Positions 9,376-19,913 of a stretch of 42,860 nt of DNA are shown in pieces (the stretch's first letter is position 1; every line of letters begins with the position of its first letter). The stretch is from MWDF01 sp964577435 (GTDB lineage Bacteria; Bacillota; DTU025; MWDF01), in the NCBI GenBank assembly GCA_964577435.1, contig CAZNZD010000008.1, positions 1 to 42,860 on the forward strand, read 5' to 3'. The translations under genes and the position numbers were made by a program. Under the pieces are notes generated by a model that saw nothing but the letters and a program-made list of their open reading frames with translations, had not been told where the DNA came from and searched no databases.

Positions 9376-10317
9376 ATGGCCAGGGCGGCTGGCAAGCTCG
9401 CGGCACCCTTGGGGTCGCTGCCGGCGGGTAGGAAGCACACCATACTGGACGACCTGGGGGCGTACCTCTACATACTCCCGGCTACGGCAGTCCTCGTGGT
9501 GTTCCATTTCTTCCCGGCGTTCTACGCGGCGTATATTAGCCTTTTCAACACCAATCTGCTGGGCAGGTGGAATTTCGTCGGCTTCGGCAACTACGTGGAG
9601 ATGTTCAGCGACCCGGACTTCACGAAGTCGGTGGCGAACACCGTCATCTATGTGCTGGGCACGGTACCCACTGGGCTTGCCCTTGCGCTTGCCATCGCAT
9701 ACCTGTTGAACCAGAAGATCAAGGGCTCCGGCTTCTTCAGGACGTCCTACTTCCTGCCCTATGTGACGCCCGTGGTGGCCATCTCCATCGTGTGGATGTG
9801 GATCTACAAGGAGGACTCGGCGGGAATGCTGAACTCCATAATCAACCTCTTCGGGGGAAGCAGCCAGAGATGGCTCCTGGACCCCAACTGGTCCATGTTC
9901 GCCCTGGTCCTGATGAGCATCTGGAGGCATCTGGGCTACAATATAATCATTTTCCTTGCGGGCCTGCAGAACATCCCCCAGGAATACTACGACGCGGCCG
10001 CCATCGACGGCGCGACTGGCTGGAAGCTCTTCAAGGCCATAACGTGGCCGCTTCTGTCCCCTACGACATACTTCCTAACCATCATCTCGATAATCGGCTC
10101 ATTCCAGGTGTTCACCCAGGCCTACGTGCTGTGGCCCGGCGGTGGCGGAGGGCCTCTTAAGACCACGCTCGTAGTGGTCAAATACCTGTACGACGTCGGC
10201 TGGGGCGAGTTCCGCTTCGGCTACGCCGCTGCCATAGGCTATTTCCTCTTCTTCGTGATCTTCCTGCTCACGCTCGTACAGCGCAAGGCGATGGGCAGCA
10301 GGGTCTACTACCAGTAA
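9376..10317 (+). CDS. ABC transporter permease (UgpA/MalF-like)
   Basis: One of two inner-membrane subunits of a carbohydrate/polyol-type importer, 313 aa with six predicted helices. The EAA loop that contacts the ATPase is clear at about residues 202-218 (EYYDAAAIDGATGWKLF). ATG at 9376 with AGGTGG at 9365-9370 is preferred over the upstream GTG at 9349, which would overlap the hydrolase gene. The first helix begins near residue 25. The subfamily is that of UgpA, LacF and MalF; sequence alone does not fix the substrate. No ATPase gene is nearby, so a shared ATPase of the MsiK/UgpC kind encoded elsewhere is likely. Confidence 0.93.
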   Translation: MARAAGKLAAPLGSLPAGRKHTILDDLGAYLYILPATAVLVVFHFFPAFYAAYISLFNTNLLGRWNFVGFGNYVEMFSDPDFTKSVANTVIYVLGTVPTGLALALAIAYLLNQKIKGSGFFRTSYFLPYVTPVVAISIVWMWIYKEDSAGMLNSIINLFGGSSQRWLLDPNWSMFALVLMSIWRHLGYNIIIFLAGLQNIPQEYYDAAAIDGATGWKLFKAITWPLLSPTTYFLTIISIIGSFQVFTQAYVLWPGGGGGPLKTTLVVVKYLYDVGWGEFRFGYAAAIGYFLFFVIFLLTLVQRKAMGSRVYYQ

Positions 10318-10331
10318 AGGAGGTGCAGGGC

Positions 10332-11282
10332 GTGAAGAGCAAGGGAACGAACGGGACAAGCCTGGGGACCAAGATCAACAAGGCCGTGGTATACCTGCTG
10401 CTTACAGTCGGCGCGGTTGTCATGCTGCTGCCCTTCTACTACATGGTCTCGACCTCGACCAAGACCTCGGATGAGACCTTCACCGCCGAGTTGGTGTGGG
10501 TCCCCAGGAACTGGAAGATATCGGAGTACATCAAGGCGTGGAAGACGGACCGGGATAATGCAGAGCTGGGCCTTCCGGCAACTAATGAGCTTAAGAAGCT
10601 GGCCTCAAGCCTATGGGTGAGCTACACGGATGCCTGGAGGGAGGACAAGAACTTCCCCTGGTACTACATGAACAGCTTCATAATCGCGATAAGCACCACC
10701 GTGCTGCAGCTGGCGACGTCAGCGCTGGCGGCGTATGCCTTCGCGACCATGAAGTTCAGGGGCAAGGAGATAGTCTTCCTTATATTCCTGGGCACCATGA
10801 TGATACCCGGCCAGGTCACGCTGGTGCCGAACTATGTCATAGTGGCGAAGCTCGGTTGGATAGACAGCTACAAGGCGCTCATCATACCTTGGATAGCATC
10901 GGTCTTCAGCATATTCATGATGAGGCAGTTCTTCATGACCATACCCAACGAGCTCTGGGACGCAGCCCAGATAGACGGCTGCACCAGGTTCGAGTACCTC
11001 TGGAGGGTCATGATACCCCTTGCGGTGCCGGTGTTCGTGACCACGGGGCTGTTTTCGTTCATCAGCGGCTGGAACACGTTCCTGTGGCCGCTCATCGTGA
11101 CCAACTCCCCGAGGCTAAGGACGATCCAGGTGGGCTTATCCTCCTTCAACCAGGAGTTCGGCACGAAGCCGAACCTCCTGATGGCGGCGTCCACCACCGC
11201 CATAGTGCCCCTTCTCATCATCTTCTTCATAGCACAGAAGCAGTTCATACAGGGCATAGCCAGGACAGGCCTTAAGAGCTGA
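10332..11282 (+). CDS. ABC transporter permease (UgpE/MalG-like)
   Basis: Second permease subunit, partner of the preceding gene, 316 aa. It has a membrane helix at about residues 17-38, then an unusually long polar extracytoplasmic loop (about 40-110). Five more helices follow, with the EAA loop at about 206-224 (NELWDAAQIDGCTRFEYLW). The start is GTG at 10332, which places AAAGGAGGT (10316-10324) 7-8 nt upstream. The GTG at 10323 overlaps that ribosome site and is rejected. The module ends here, 5 nt before holA, so holA is probably also transcribed from this unit. Confidence 0.93.
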   Translation: MKSKGTNGTSLGTKINKAVVYLLLTVGAVVMLLPFYYMVSTSTKTSDETFTAELVWVPRNWKISEYIKAWKTDRDNAELGLPATNELKKLASSLWVSYTDAWREDKNFPWYYMNSFIIAISTTVLQLATSALAAYAFATMKFRGKEIVFLIFLGTMMIPGQVTLVPNYVIVAKLGWIDSYKALIIPWIASVFSIFMMRQFFMTIPNELWDAAQIDGCTRFEYLWRVMIPLAVPVFVTTGLFSFISGWNTFLWPLIVTNSPRLRTIQVGLSSFNQEFGTKPNLLMAASTTAIVPLLIIFFIAQKQFIQGIARTGLKS

Positions 11283-11287
11283 GGGCC

Positions 11288-12334
11288 ATGGGAGATCAAA
11301 GCTACACGCCCGCCAGGGTGAACTTCATATACGGCGAGGAGGACTATCGCCGCGAGGAGGAGATCTCAAAGGTCTCCTCGTTCGTCGCGCTGTCCGAAGG
11401 AGCCGACCAGGTGTCCAAGGATGCCTCCGACGACGGGGGGCAATCGGCCGTCGCCGAGGCCATGATGGGGTCCCTCTTCGCGCCAGCCCGCCACATTATA
11501 ATCAGAAGATGCGAGGAGCTGAAGGCCGCCGATGCAAAGGAGCTCATCGCAAAGCTTACCGATGGCAAGGCCTGCCCGCTTCCGGACGGGACATACGTCT
11601 CCGTCAGCTGGGCGGACAGGAAGTTCCCCCCGGCTGGCGCAAAGATCCCGAAGGCCGCCTCATGGGTAGGCCTCAAGGAATGCAAGAAGGTATATGAGAG
11701 GGATGCCAAGGAGTTCATAAGGGCTTATGCGTCAGAGAAGGGGCTTGCATTAACAACAGACGGTGTAGAGGCGCTGGTCTTAAGGCTCGGCACCGACCTG
11801 TCCTTGATATCATCCGAGGTCGAGAAGCTCATAACCTACATGGGTAAGGGAAAGGCCAGGGTGACTGGCGAGGACGTGAGGAAGGCCATAGGCGAGGCCA
11901 CGCACGAGGGGCTGTCCGACCTGACCACTGCGATAATCACCGGAGGAAGCTCGCATGCGCTGCACCTAGTAAGGCAGTTCAGGGAGAGCGCGGAGCCCAG
12001 GATACCCAACCAGCTCATGCTTGCTGCGATCGCCTCCGAGCTGCGCCTGATGCTCTCAATACAAAGGAAGCTAGCCTCGGGCACGAATGTGGTCGACACG
12101 GTGAAGGAGACCAAAGCTGAAAGGCAGCTGAGGACCCCTGACTTCATACTGGAGAGGACAGTGAACCTCTCAAGGAGGCTGGGCCCGGCGAAGGCTTCAA
12201 GGATGCTCGTGCGGCTCGGAGAGGCTGACAGGCAGATGAAGGGCGGGACTGCGCTTTCGGACACCGTAATAGGCGAGGACCAGGCCTTCGAGTCCGCTGT
12301 AATCGACCTCTGCGCTATCTCCTCAGGCAGGTAG
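11288..12334 (+). CDS. holA: DNA polymerase III delta subunit
   Basis: Delta opens the sliding clamp as part of the clamp-loader complex in replication. The 348-aa product starts with the family's YGEEDYRREEEI segment (about residues 14-25), the degenerate nucleotide-binding region. It also has the central helical linker and the C-terminal collar domain (about 220-345) typical of HolA. In Bacillota holA normally follows comEC directly; here the transporter module stands between them. It converges with rpsT on a shared terminator. Confidence 0.92.
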   Translation: MGDQSYTPARVNFIYGEEDYRREEEISKVSSFVALSEGADQVSKDASDDGGQSAVAEAMMGSLFAPARHIIIRRCEELKAADAKELIAKLTDGKACPLPDGTYVSVSWADRKFPPAGAKIPKAASWVGLKECKKVYERDAKEFIRAYASEKGLALTTDGVEALVLRLGTDLSLISSEVEKLITYMGKGKARVTGEDVRKAIGEATHEGLSDLTTAIITGGSSHALHLVRQFRESAEPRIPNQLMLAAIASELRLMLSIQRKLASGTNVVDTVKETKAERQLRTPDFILERTVNLSRRLGPAKASRMLVRLGEADRQMKGGTALSDTVIGEDQAFESAVIDLCAISSGR

Positions 12335-12370
12335 GCGTCCGTCAACGTGAAATCCCGTGCAACGTGAAAA

Positions 12371-12396
12371 AGCCCCGGGCATTGCCGCCCGGGGTA
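12371..12396. terminator. Bidirectional terminator shared by holA and rpsT
   Basis: CCCCGGGC (12373-12380) pairs with GCCCGGGG (12387-12394) around a 6-nt loop. On the - strand the stem is followed by CTTTTT, a good terminator for rpsT. On the + strand TATTCATTT follows, a weaker tract for holA. Confidence 0.82.
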
Positions 12397-12428
12397 TTCA
12401 TTTCGAAGTCCTATCCTAGTAGTTAAGC

Positions 12429-12701
12429 CTACTCGGTCTTCGCTGAGGCGTTGACCTTGGCTGCGAGCCTTGCCTTGCGGCGGGCTCCCTGGTTAGGATG
12501 GATGACTCCCTTCTTGACCGCCTTGTCTATGGCGCTGTATGCGGCGTTGAGCTTCTCTGCCGACATATCCTGGTCGTTTTCGGCTATCGCCTCAATGACC
12601 CTGCGTCCTGCGGTCTTTACGGAGGACTTTATCGAAGCGTTCCTCAATGCACGAACGCGGTTGGTGCGGTTGCGCTTCTCACCTTGAATGTTGCGGGGCA
12701 C
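12429..12701 (-). CDS. rpsT: 30S ribosomal protein S20
   Basis: S20 is a small basic helical protein that binds 16S rRNA early in 30S assembly; the product is 90 aa. The sequence matches the family throughout: an Arg/Lys/Asn-rich N-terminus, the KSSVKTAGRRVIEAI helix and the HPNQGARRKARLA C-terminal signature. The start is GTG with AGGAGGTG 8 nt upstream. It is the only gene on the - strand, facing holA and divergent from lepA, as in Bacillus. It has its own strong promoter and terminator. Confidence 0.97.
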   Translation of the reverse strand: MPRNIQGEKRNRTNRVRALRNASIKSSVKTAGRRVIEAIAENDQDMSAEKLNAAYSAIDKAVKKGVIHPNQGARRKARLAAKVNASAKTE

Positions 12702-12760
12702 TGGCTTTTCACCTCCTCTGAAGGTTGCATCGTCATCTTGCTTGCAAATTTAACATTACA

Positions 12761-12790
12761 ATTATATTTTCACAGGCTGTATTAAGTCAA
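12761..12790 (-). promoter_or_regulatory. Promoter of rpsT
   Basis: Read on the - strand, -35 TTGACT (12790-12785) and a perfect -10 TATAAT (12766-12761) are 18 nt apart. Transcription should start near 12754, about 53 nt before the rpsT start codon. Confidence 0.85.
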
Positions 12791-12808
12791 TCGCTTTTTG
12801 GGCTTCTA

Positions 12809-12837
12809 TTGCATAGAACGCCCGCAGCAATGATAAT
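12809..12837 (+). promoter_or_regulatory. Possible promoter of lepA
   Basis: TTGCAT (12809-12814) and GATAAT (12832-12837) are separated by 17 nt. The -35 is weak and the -10 good. The site lies in the 174-nt divergent spacer, where lepA needs a promoter. Confidence 0.4.
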
Positions 12838-12875
12838 AAGATGGTAACGCATAGAAGCTGAAAGGTGAAGTGGGT

Positions 12876-14683
<1,808 letters not shown>

Positions 14684-14687
<4 letters not shown>

Positions 14688-15847
14688 CGGACAGGAGGCT
14701 CGGCATCTACGCGCATGTGCCCTTCTGCCTGAGAAAGTGCAGCTACTGCTCCTTCGTCTCTTATCCCGGGATGCCGTCCTCAGGGGCGGCTTCTTCCTAT
14801 GTCGACGCCGTGCTTCGGGAGCTTGCGATAAGGGCGGGGGCAAGGCCGGATGGTTTTGCCGGCTGGACTCTGTATGTGGGCGGAGGCACCCCGACGACGC
14901 TTGGGCCGGAGCTTGAGAGGCTCGTCTCGGGCGCAATAGGCATAATGGAGGGGTTCGGCTGGGGAGGCCCCCTTGAGGCCACAGTGGAGGCGAACCCGGG
15001 CACCATAAGCCATAGAAGCGCGGCAAGGATAGTGGCATCCGGCGCCGACAGGTTCTCCCTGGGCGTGCAGTCCATGGTGGACGAGGAGCTGAAGGCGGTG
15101 GGCAGGATGCACTCCGCAGAGGACGCCGAAAGGGCCTTCGACGCGATGAGGTATGCCGGGGCGAAGTCCGTCTCGGTGGATATCATCGCAGGCCTTCCGG
15201 GGCAGGACGCGGACAGCTTCCTTAGGACGCTAGAGGCCATCGCCGGGCTTTCCCCTGACCATGTCTCATGCTACGGCCTGACGCTCGAGGAGGGCACCCC
15301 GCTATTTGAAGCCTGCGCCGCGGGTAGCATCGCGATACCGGACGACGATGCCGCAGCGGACCTGCTGGATATTGCCGCCACCTGGTTGAAGGGGATGGGC
15401 CTTCACCGATACGAGATATCGAACTACGCCAAGCCAGGTCATGAATCCCTTCACAACCTCATCTACTGGTCCGACATGCCCTACATCGGAGTGGGCGCCG
15501 CCGCGCACTCCTACGATCCAGATGCCTGCTTAAGAAGCTGGAACGTGAAGGGCGTCGATGAGTACGAGGGACTTGTCGCAAGGAGCGGCACCGCCCAGGA
15601 GGCGAGCGAGGCCATCACGGTCGAAAGGGCCATGTCCGACGCGCTGATACTCTCCCTGAGGACCTCGAAAGGGGCCTCCATCCAGCTTATCGAGCAGAGA
15701 TACGGCGCGAAGTTCGGCTCTGAGGCGCTAAACGCCCTGGCATGGGCGAAGTCGAACTCCATGCTCGAAGTCGGCGAGGAGGGCACCGCTACTCTCACCG
15801 ACAGGGGCATAATGCTCTCCAACTCGCTGTTTGCCAAGCTGGTCTAG
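14684..15847 (+). CDS. hemW: HemW-type radical SAM heme chaperone
   Basis: Radical SAM protein of the coproporphyrinogen dehydrogenase (HemN) superfamily. The lepA-linked member is usually HemW, which binds heme and passes it to target enzymes. The 387-aa protein has the cluster motif HVPFCLRKCSYC with C15, C19 and C22, a GGGTPT motif near residue 68, and a SLGVQSM segment near 125. The start is TTG at 14684, overlapping the lepA stop, with the purine-rich GGAGGAGGAGGA just upstream. The exact function, chaperone or oxygen-independent oxidase, is inferred from position and length. Confidence 0.88.
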
Positions 15848-15856
15848 CCCGTCTTC

Positions 15857-15885
15857 TTGACATGCGCCTTCCGTTGTTGTAGTTT
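15857..15885 (+). promoter_or_regulatory. Promoter of the hrcA operon
   Basis: A perfect -35 TTGACA (15857-15862) and a weak -10 TAGTTT (15880-15885) are 17 nt apart. The predicted start near 15892 falls inside the CIRCE operator, so repressor binding would block transcription. Confidence 0.6.
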
Positions 15886-15889
15886 AGTT

Positions 15890-15916
15890 TTAGCACTCGC
15901 CCTGTGAGAGTGCCAA
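15890..15916 (+). promoter_or_regulatory. CIRCE operator (HrcA binding site)
   Basis: TTAGCACTC (15890-15898), a 9-nt spacer (15899-15907) and GAGTGCCAA (15908-15916) match the CIRCE consensus TTAGCACTC-N9-GAGTGCTAA at all but one position. It lies just upstream of hrcA, giving the usual autoregulated, heat-induced operon. Confidence 0.95.
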
Positions 15917-15936
15917 AACACACGAGGGGGCCCGCT

Positions 15937-16992
15937 ATGCCTGACATCGGCATGAACAGCAGGAAGAAGGGCATCCTGCAGGCAATAACCGAAGACTACG
16001 TGTCGACGGCGGAGCCTGTGGGCTCTCGCACGCTTTCTAGGAAGTACCTGACCGAGCTCTCGCCTGCCACGATCAGAAACGAGATGGCGGACCTAGAGTT
16101 CGAAGGATATCTGGAGCAGCCCCATACCTCGGCAGGAAGGGTCCCGTCCGACAAGGGCTACCGCTTCTACGTGGATGTCCTGATGAGGGACAGGCCGCTT
16201 GCCGAAGAGGAAGTAAGGCGCGTGATGTCCGAGTACGACAGGAGGCGCGGGGAGATACAGTCCCTCTCAAGGGCTGCGGCAAAGGTGCTTGCGGAGCTTG
16301 CCAACTGCGCGGCGGTGGTCCTGTCACCGGGCATGCAGTGCGGGATAATAAAGCATGTGCAGCTTGCGACGCTAAGCTCGGCCGATATCATGATGATAGT
16401 CGTGACATCCTCTGGTGCAATAGAGCACAGGCTCATCAGGCTCGAGAACTCCTTGAGCCAGGGGGACCTGGACAGGGTCACTGCGATATTGAACAGGCAT
16501 CTTAGGAACCTTTCCTTCGCCGATCTGTCAAGGAAGGTGATTCGCGACATAAGGGCTGAGCTTGCCGCATACTCGGAGCTTGTCAGCCAGGCGCTCGACA
16601 TCCTTACCGGCCCTGCGATGTGCACCCCGGAGGATAGGGTCCATACCGAAGGCATAGCGAACTTCCTGGGCCAGCCGGAGTTCCAGCAGATCGAAAGGGC
16701 AAGGCCCGTCCTGAGGCTCCTGGAATCGCAGTCCCACCTGCTGTCCTTGATGAGCGAGGGATACGGTTCTGCGATAAGGGTCAGGATAGGCTCGGAGAAC
16801 AAGGTGGACGAGCTGAGGGACTGCTCTATAGTCACCGCCAGCTACGGCCAGGGCGGAAGGCCGCTGGGGACCATAGGCGTCGTAGGGCCGACCAGGATGG
16901 ACTACTCCAAGGCCATCGCATTGGTGAGGTTCATGGCGGAGGGCATAAGCGAGCTTCTCGACAGGGCGAGCGCGGAAAAAGGCATAAAGTAG
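15937..16992 (+). CDS. hrcA: Heat-inducible transcription repressor HrcA
   Basis: HrcA binds CIRCE and represses class I heat-shock genes. The 351-aa product has an N-terminal winged-helix domain (about residues 1-90) with the family motif SPATIRNEMADLEFEGYLEQ near 45-64 and TSAGRVPSDKGYR just after. A GAF-like dimerisation domain and the C-terminal GVVGPTRMDY motif follow. ATG at 15937 with GAGGGGG (15924-15930) is chosen; the upstream GTG at 15904 lies inside the CIRCE operator and cannot be the start. The next gene is dnaJ; grpE and dnaK, usual between them, are absent. Confidence 0.96.
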   Translation: MPDIGMNSRKKGILQAITEDYVSTAEPVGSRTLSRKYLTELSPATIRNEMADLEFEGYLEQPHTSAGRVPSDKGYRFYVDVLMRDRPLAEEEVRRVMSEYDRRRGEIQSLSRAAAKVLAELANCAAVVLSPGMQCGIIKHVQLATLSSADIMMIVVTSSGAIEHRLIRLENSLSQGDLDRVTAILNRHLRNLSFADLSRKVIRDIRAELAAYSELVSQALDILTGPAMCTPEDRVHTEGIANFLGQPEFQQIERARPVLRLLESQSHLLSLMSEGYGSAIRVRIGSENKVDELRDCSIVTASYGQGGRPLGTIGVVGPTRMDYSKAIALVRFMAEGISELLDRASAEKGIK

Positions 16993-17025
16993 GCCAGATA
17001 GGCCTTATACGATATTTACTGAGGG

Positions 17026-18168
17026 ATGGTGTTCAAAACGGCAGCGAAGAGGGATTACTATGAGGTGCTGGGAGTAGGCAAGGAGGCGGGGGAAGCCGAC
17101 GTCAAGTCGGCCTACAGGAAGCTCGCCAGGCAGCACCACCCCGACGCAAATCCCGGAGATCCCGGGGCGGAGGAGAGGTTCAAGGAGATAAACGAGGCCT
17201 ACAGCGTTTTGTCTGATCCGGAGAAGCGCGCCAGGTACGACCAGTTCGGGCACGACGCGGGCAGGGCCGGCTTCGGCAACGGCGACTTCTCGGACGTCAA
17301 TCCATTCGACATATTCAACTCTTTCTTCGGGGGAGCCTTCGGAGGCGCGTTCGGCGGTTTCGCGGGCGCAAGGAGGGGTCCCCAGGAGGGCGCAGACATA
17401 GATGTGATTGCGGAGCTGACGCTTGAGGAGGTCCTGACGGGCACGGAGCGGCAGTTCTCGCTGAACAGGGTGGAGGCCTGCGGTTCCTGCGACGGAAGCG
17501 GCGCAAGGAAGGGCACCTCCCCTCAGAAATGCCCGAAGTGCAACGGCACAGGGCAGGTGAGAAGCTACCAGCAGACATTCCTCGGCACCATGCAGAGCGT
17601 CATGCCCTGCGGGCAGTGCGCAGGGACCGGAAGCTTCATACCCGACCCATGCCCCGACTGCGACGGGCAGGGCAGGCTCAGAAAGAGCGCGACGGTATCC
17701 GTGAAGATACCCGCAGGCGTGGACAACGGAATGATGGTCCGCGCAGCGGGCCAGGGCCATGCCGGCAGCAGAGGGGGCTCGTCGGGAGATGTGCTGGTGC
17801 ACATCAAGGTAAAGCCGCATGCCTTGTTCACAAGGCAGGGAAACGACCTCGTCCAGGAGCAGGAGGTCTCGTTCCCGCAGGCGGCGCTGGGCGCGTCGCT
17901 CAAGGTCCCGACCCTTACCGATGAGGAGGCGCTGAAGGTCCCGCAGGGCACGCAGTCGGGAAAAGTGCTTACGATCAAGGGCAAGGGCCTTCCCAACGTC
18001 CGCGGCGGGGCAGCAGGGGACATGAAGGTCCTAATCAAAGTAAGGACACCTGACAAGCTATCAGCCAAGGAGAGGGAGCTTTATAGGCAGCTCGCCGAGG
18101 CCGGAGGCTACCAGGTGAACGAGGAGCAGGGAGTTCTGGACCGCTTGCTCGGAAGGAAGAAGAAGTAA
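17026..18168 (+). CDS. dnaJ: Chaperone DnaJ (Hsp40)
   Basis: Co-chaperone that delivers unfolded proteins to DnaK and stimulates its ATPase. The 380-aa protein is a complete type I J-protein. It has a J domain (about 9-75) with HPD at 38-40 and a Gly/Phe-rich linker (about 78-125). Four CxxCxGxG zinc motifs span about 153-220, followed by the C-terminal substrate-binding domains. GAGGG (17021-17025) lies directly against ATG 17026, so GTG at 17029 could also be used. It follows hrcA without grpE or dnaK, resembling the second dnaJ of Actinomycetota; another dnaJ beside dnaK may exist elsewhere. Confidence 0.97.
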   Translation: MVFKTAAKRDYYEVLGVGKEAGEADVKSAYRKLARQHHPDANPGDPGAEERFKEINEAYSVLSDPEKRARYDQFGHDAGRAGFGNGDFSDVNPFDIFNSFFGGAFGGAFGGFAGARRGPQEGADIDVIAELTLEEVLTGTERQFSLNRVEACGSCDGSGARKGTSPQKCPKCNGTGQVRSYQQTFLGTMQSVMPCGQCAGTGSFIPDPCPDCDGQGRLRKSATVSVKIPAGVDNGMMVRAAGQGHAGSRGGSSGDVLVHIKVKPHALFTRQGNDLVQEQEVSFPQAALGASLKVPTLTDEEALKVPQGTQSGKVLTIKGKGLPNVRGGAAGDMKVLIKVRTPDKLSAKERELYRQLAEAGGYQVNEEQGVLDRLLGRKKK

Positions 18169-18171
18169 TAC

Positions 18172-19113
18172 ATGAGATGGGCAGAAATCAGCATAGAGAC
18201 AAGGTGCGGCGCCACCGAACAGGTGGCGTCGATAGCGTCCGACTACGCCCCTTCGGGGGTGGCGATAATCGACCCTGAGGTTACCGAGGAGGCAGGCAGG
18301 CTGCAGGGCCTGTCGGAGCTTGAGCTCTCGTCAGTGACGGGGGATGCGGCTTCGATAGTCCGCTTCTACGCTTCCGACGGGGAGCCTGAGCTGGCAGCGA
18401 TGCTAAGTGAGCTAAGGGCGAGGCTCGCAACCGAGACAGGTTGCTCCGGGCAGGGCGGCGACGTTCTGAGCATAAGCGTTAGGATGGCAGACGAGTCCGA
18501 ATGGTCGGGCTGGAAGCAGGCTTTCAAACCCTTCAGGCTTACAGGGCGCATAGTAGTAAGCCCGGACGGAAAGGCCCAGGATGCAGGAGGCGGCGACATC
18601 CTTATAACCATAGACCCCGGCCAGGCGTTCGGGACTGGGCAGCACCCGACGACGGCGGGATGCGCGGCGCTTCTGGAATCGGTCTTGAAGGGCGGCGAGA
18701 GGGTCCTTGACATAGGGACAGGGACCGGCATTCTCGCAATCGCGGCGGCGAAGCTCGGGGCCTCGGAAGTCCTTGCGATCGACATAGACCCGATTGCCGT
18801 AAGGTGCTCGAACGAGAACATAGCCCGAAACGGCGTCGCCGAGGTTGTCACCTCACTTAAGGGCGACCTTCTTAAGGAGGTCGACGGCACATTCGACATC
18901 ATACTGGCCAACATACTTGCAGGTCCGGTGATAGAGATATCGGCCCAGGCTGCGGGCCTTCTTAATGAGGGCGGCGTGATCATCACCTCAGGCTATGTGC
19001 TCAAGTCTGAAGGGGAAGTAGTAGGCGCCATGAAAGACGCCGGGCTTGATATAATCGAGCGCTTCCAGGAACACGACTGGGTGGCCATGGCCGCCTCCAG
19101 GAAGAGCGGATGA
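18172..19113 (+). CDS. prmA: Ribosomal protein L11 methyltransferase
   Basis: SAM-dependent enzyme that trimethylates ribosomal protein L11. The 313-aa product has the N-terminal L11-recognition region (about 1-110) and a Rossmann methyltransferase domain. That domain has the PrmA signature DPGQAFGTGQHPTT (about 147-160), motif I LDIGTGTGILAIAAAKLGA, and the catalytic-loop ILANILAGP. It begins 3 nt after dnaJ and overlaps rsmE by 4 nt. The dnaJ-prmA-rsmE order is the standard Bacillota one, so the gene is probably expressed from the CIRCE-controlled promoter. Confidence 0.95.
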   Translation: MRWAEISIETRCGATEQVASIASDYAPSGVAIIDPEVTEEAGRLQGLSELELSSVTGDAASIVRFYASDGEPELAAMLSELRARLATETGCSGQGGDVLSISVRMADESEWSGWKQAFKPFRLTGRIVVSPDGKAQDAGGGDILITIDPGQAFGTGQHPTTAGCAALLESVLKGGERVLDIGTGTGILAIAAAKLGASEVLAIDIDPIAVRCSNENIARNGVAEVVTSLKGDLLKEVDGTFDIILANILAGPVIEISAQAAGLLNEGGVIITSGYVLKSEGEVVGAMKDAGLDIIERFQEHDWVAMAASRKSG

Positions 19114-19850
19114 GAAGGTTCCTGGCCGAAGAGGCGGAGGGCGGAATGCTCGCCATAAGGGGGCTCGACGCCCGCCATGTATCGCGCGTGCTTAGAAAGG
19201 CCGCTGGAGATGCAATGGAGGTGGGACTGGATGACGGGTCCGCGGCAAGCTGCCGGATCGTCTCTGTGAGCGACACCGAGGTGCTTCTCGAAAGGCAGGG
19301 CGACATCCGCCAGGGAAGCGAAGCCGGGCAGACCGTTTCCCTCATACAATGCCTCCCGAAGGGCCAGAAGATGGACTTCATCGTAGAAAAATGCACCGAA
19401 CTTGGTTTTTCTGCCTTCTACCCGGCGGTGTCGGAGAGGTGCATAACCAGGGAAGTGAGCCCCTCAAAGGCCGCAAGGTGGCGCAAACTGGCCCATGAGG
19501 CGGCAAAGCAGAGCGGAAGGACAAGGATACCAGCTGTCGCGGACCCGGTAAGCCTCACCGATGCGCTGGAAGATGCCCGAAGGCGTAGCGCGCTGGTGCT
19601 TTTCTTCTGGGAAGGCGAGATTGTTAATGGGCTTCGTGCGCTTGAGGACAGGATAAGGGATGCCGGGGAGATATGCGTCGTGATAGGGCCTGAAGGCGGT
19701 TTTAGCTCGCAGGAGGCCGATTGCGCGGTGTCTTTAGGTGCAGTGCCCGTAAGCCTGGGGCCGAGGGTGCTCAGGACGGAGACCGCCCCCGTCGCGGCGG
19801 GGTCGGCAGTCATGTACATAGCAGGAGAACTGGGTCCTCCTGTTGTATGA
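19110..19850 (+). CDS. rsmE: 16S rRNA (uracil(1498)-N3)-methyltransferase
   Basis: SPOUT-class enzyme that methylates U1498 of 16S rRNA. The 246-aa protein has an N-terminal PUA-like RNA-binding part (about 1-75). The C-terminal trefoil-knot domain has VIGPEGGFSSQE (about 191-202) and SLGPRVLRTETAP (about 212-224), the SAM-binding knot signatures. It is coupled to prmA by an ATGA overlap and is the last gene of the hrcA operon; a new promoter follows for the thioredoxin gene. Confidence 0.95.
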   Translation: MRRFLAEEAEGGMLAIRGLDARHVSRVLRKAAGDAMEVGLDDGSAASCRIVSVSDTEVLLERQGDIRQGSEAGQTVSLIQCLPKGQKMDFIVEKCTELGFSAFYPAVSERCITREVSPSKAARWRKLAHEAAKQSGRTRIPAVADPVSLTDALEDARRRSALVLFFWEGEIVNGLRALEDRIRDAGEICVVIGPEGGFSSQEADCAVSLGAVPVSLGPRVLRTETAPVAAGSAVMYIAGELGPPVV

Positions 19851-19865
19851 ATGACTAGCGTTCGA

Positions 19866-19874
19866 TGGTATAAT
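19866..19874 (+). promoter_or_regulatory. Extended -10 promoter of the thioredoxin gene
   Basis: A perfect TATAAT (19869-19874) is preceded by TGG (19866-19868), an extended -10. No good -35 stands at 17 nt; TTGTAT (19843-19848) is 20 nt away. The transcript would start near 19881, about 33 nt before the gene. Confidence 0.65.
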
Positions 19875-19913
19875 AAATCCAACCTTTTTAGGTGAGAGGG
19901 AAAGGTGAAACGA

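Noticed and set aside
15904..15936. Upstream GTG start for hrcA
   Set aside because: It sits inside the CIRCE operator; ATG 15937 has a good ribosome site and the usual N-terminus.
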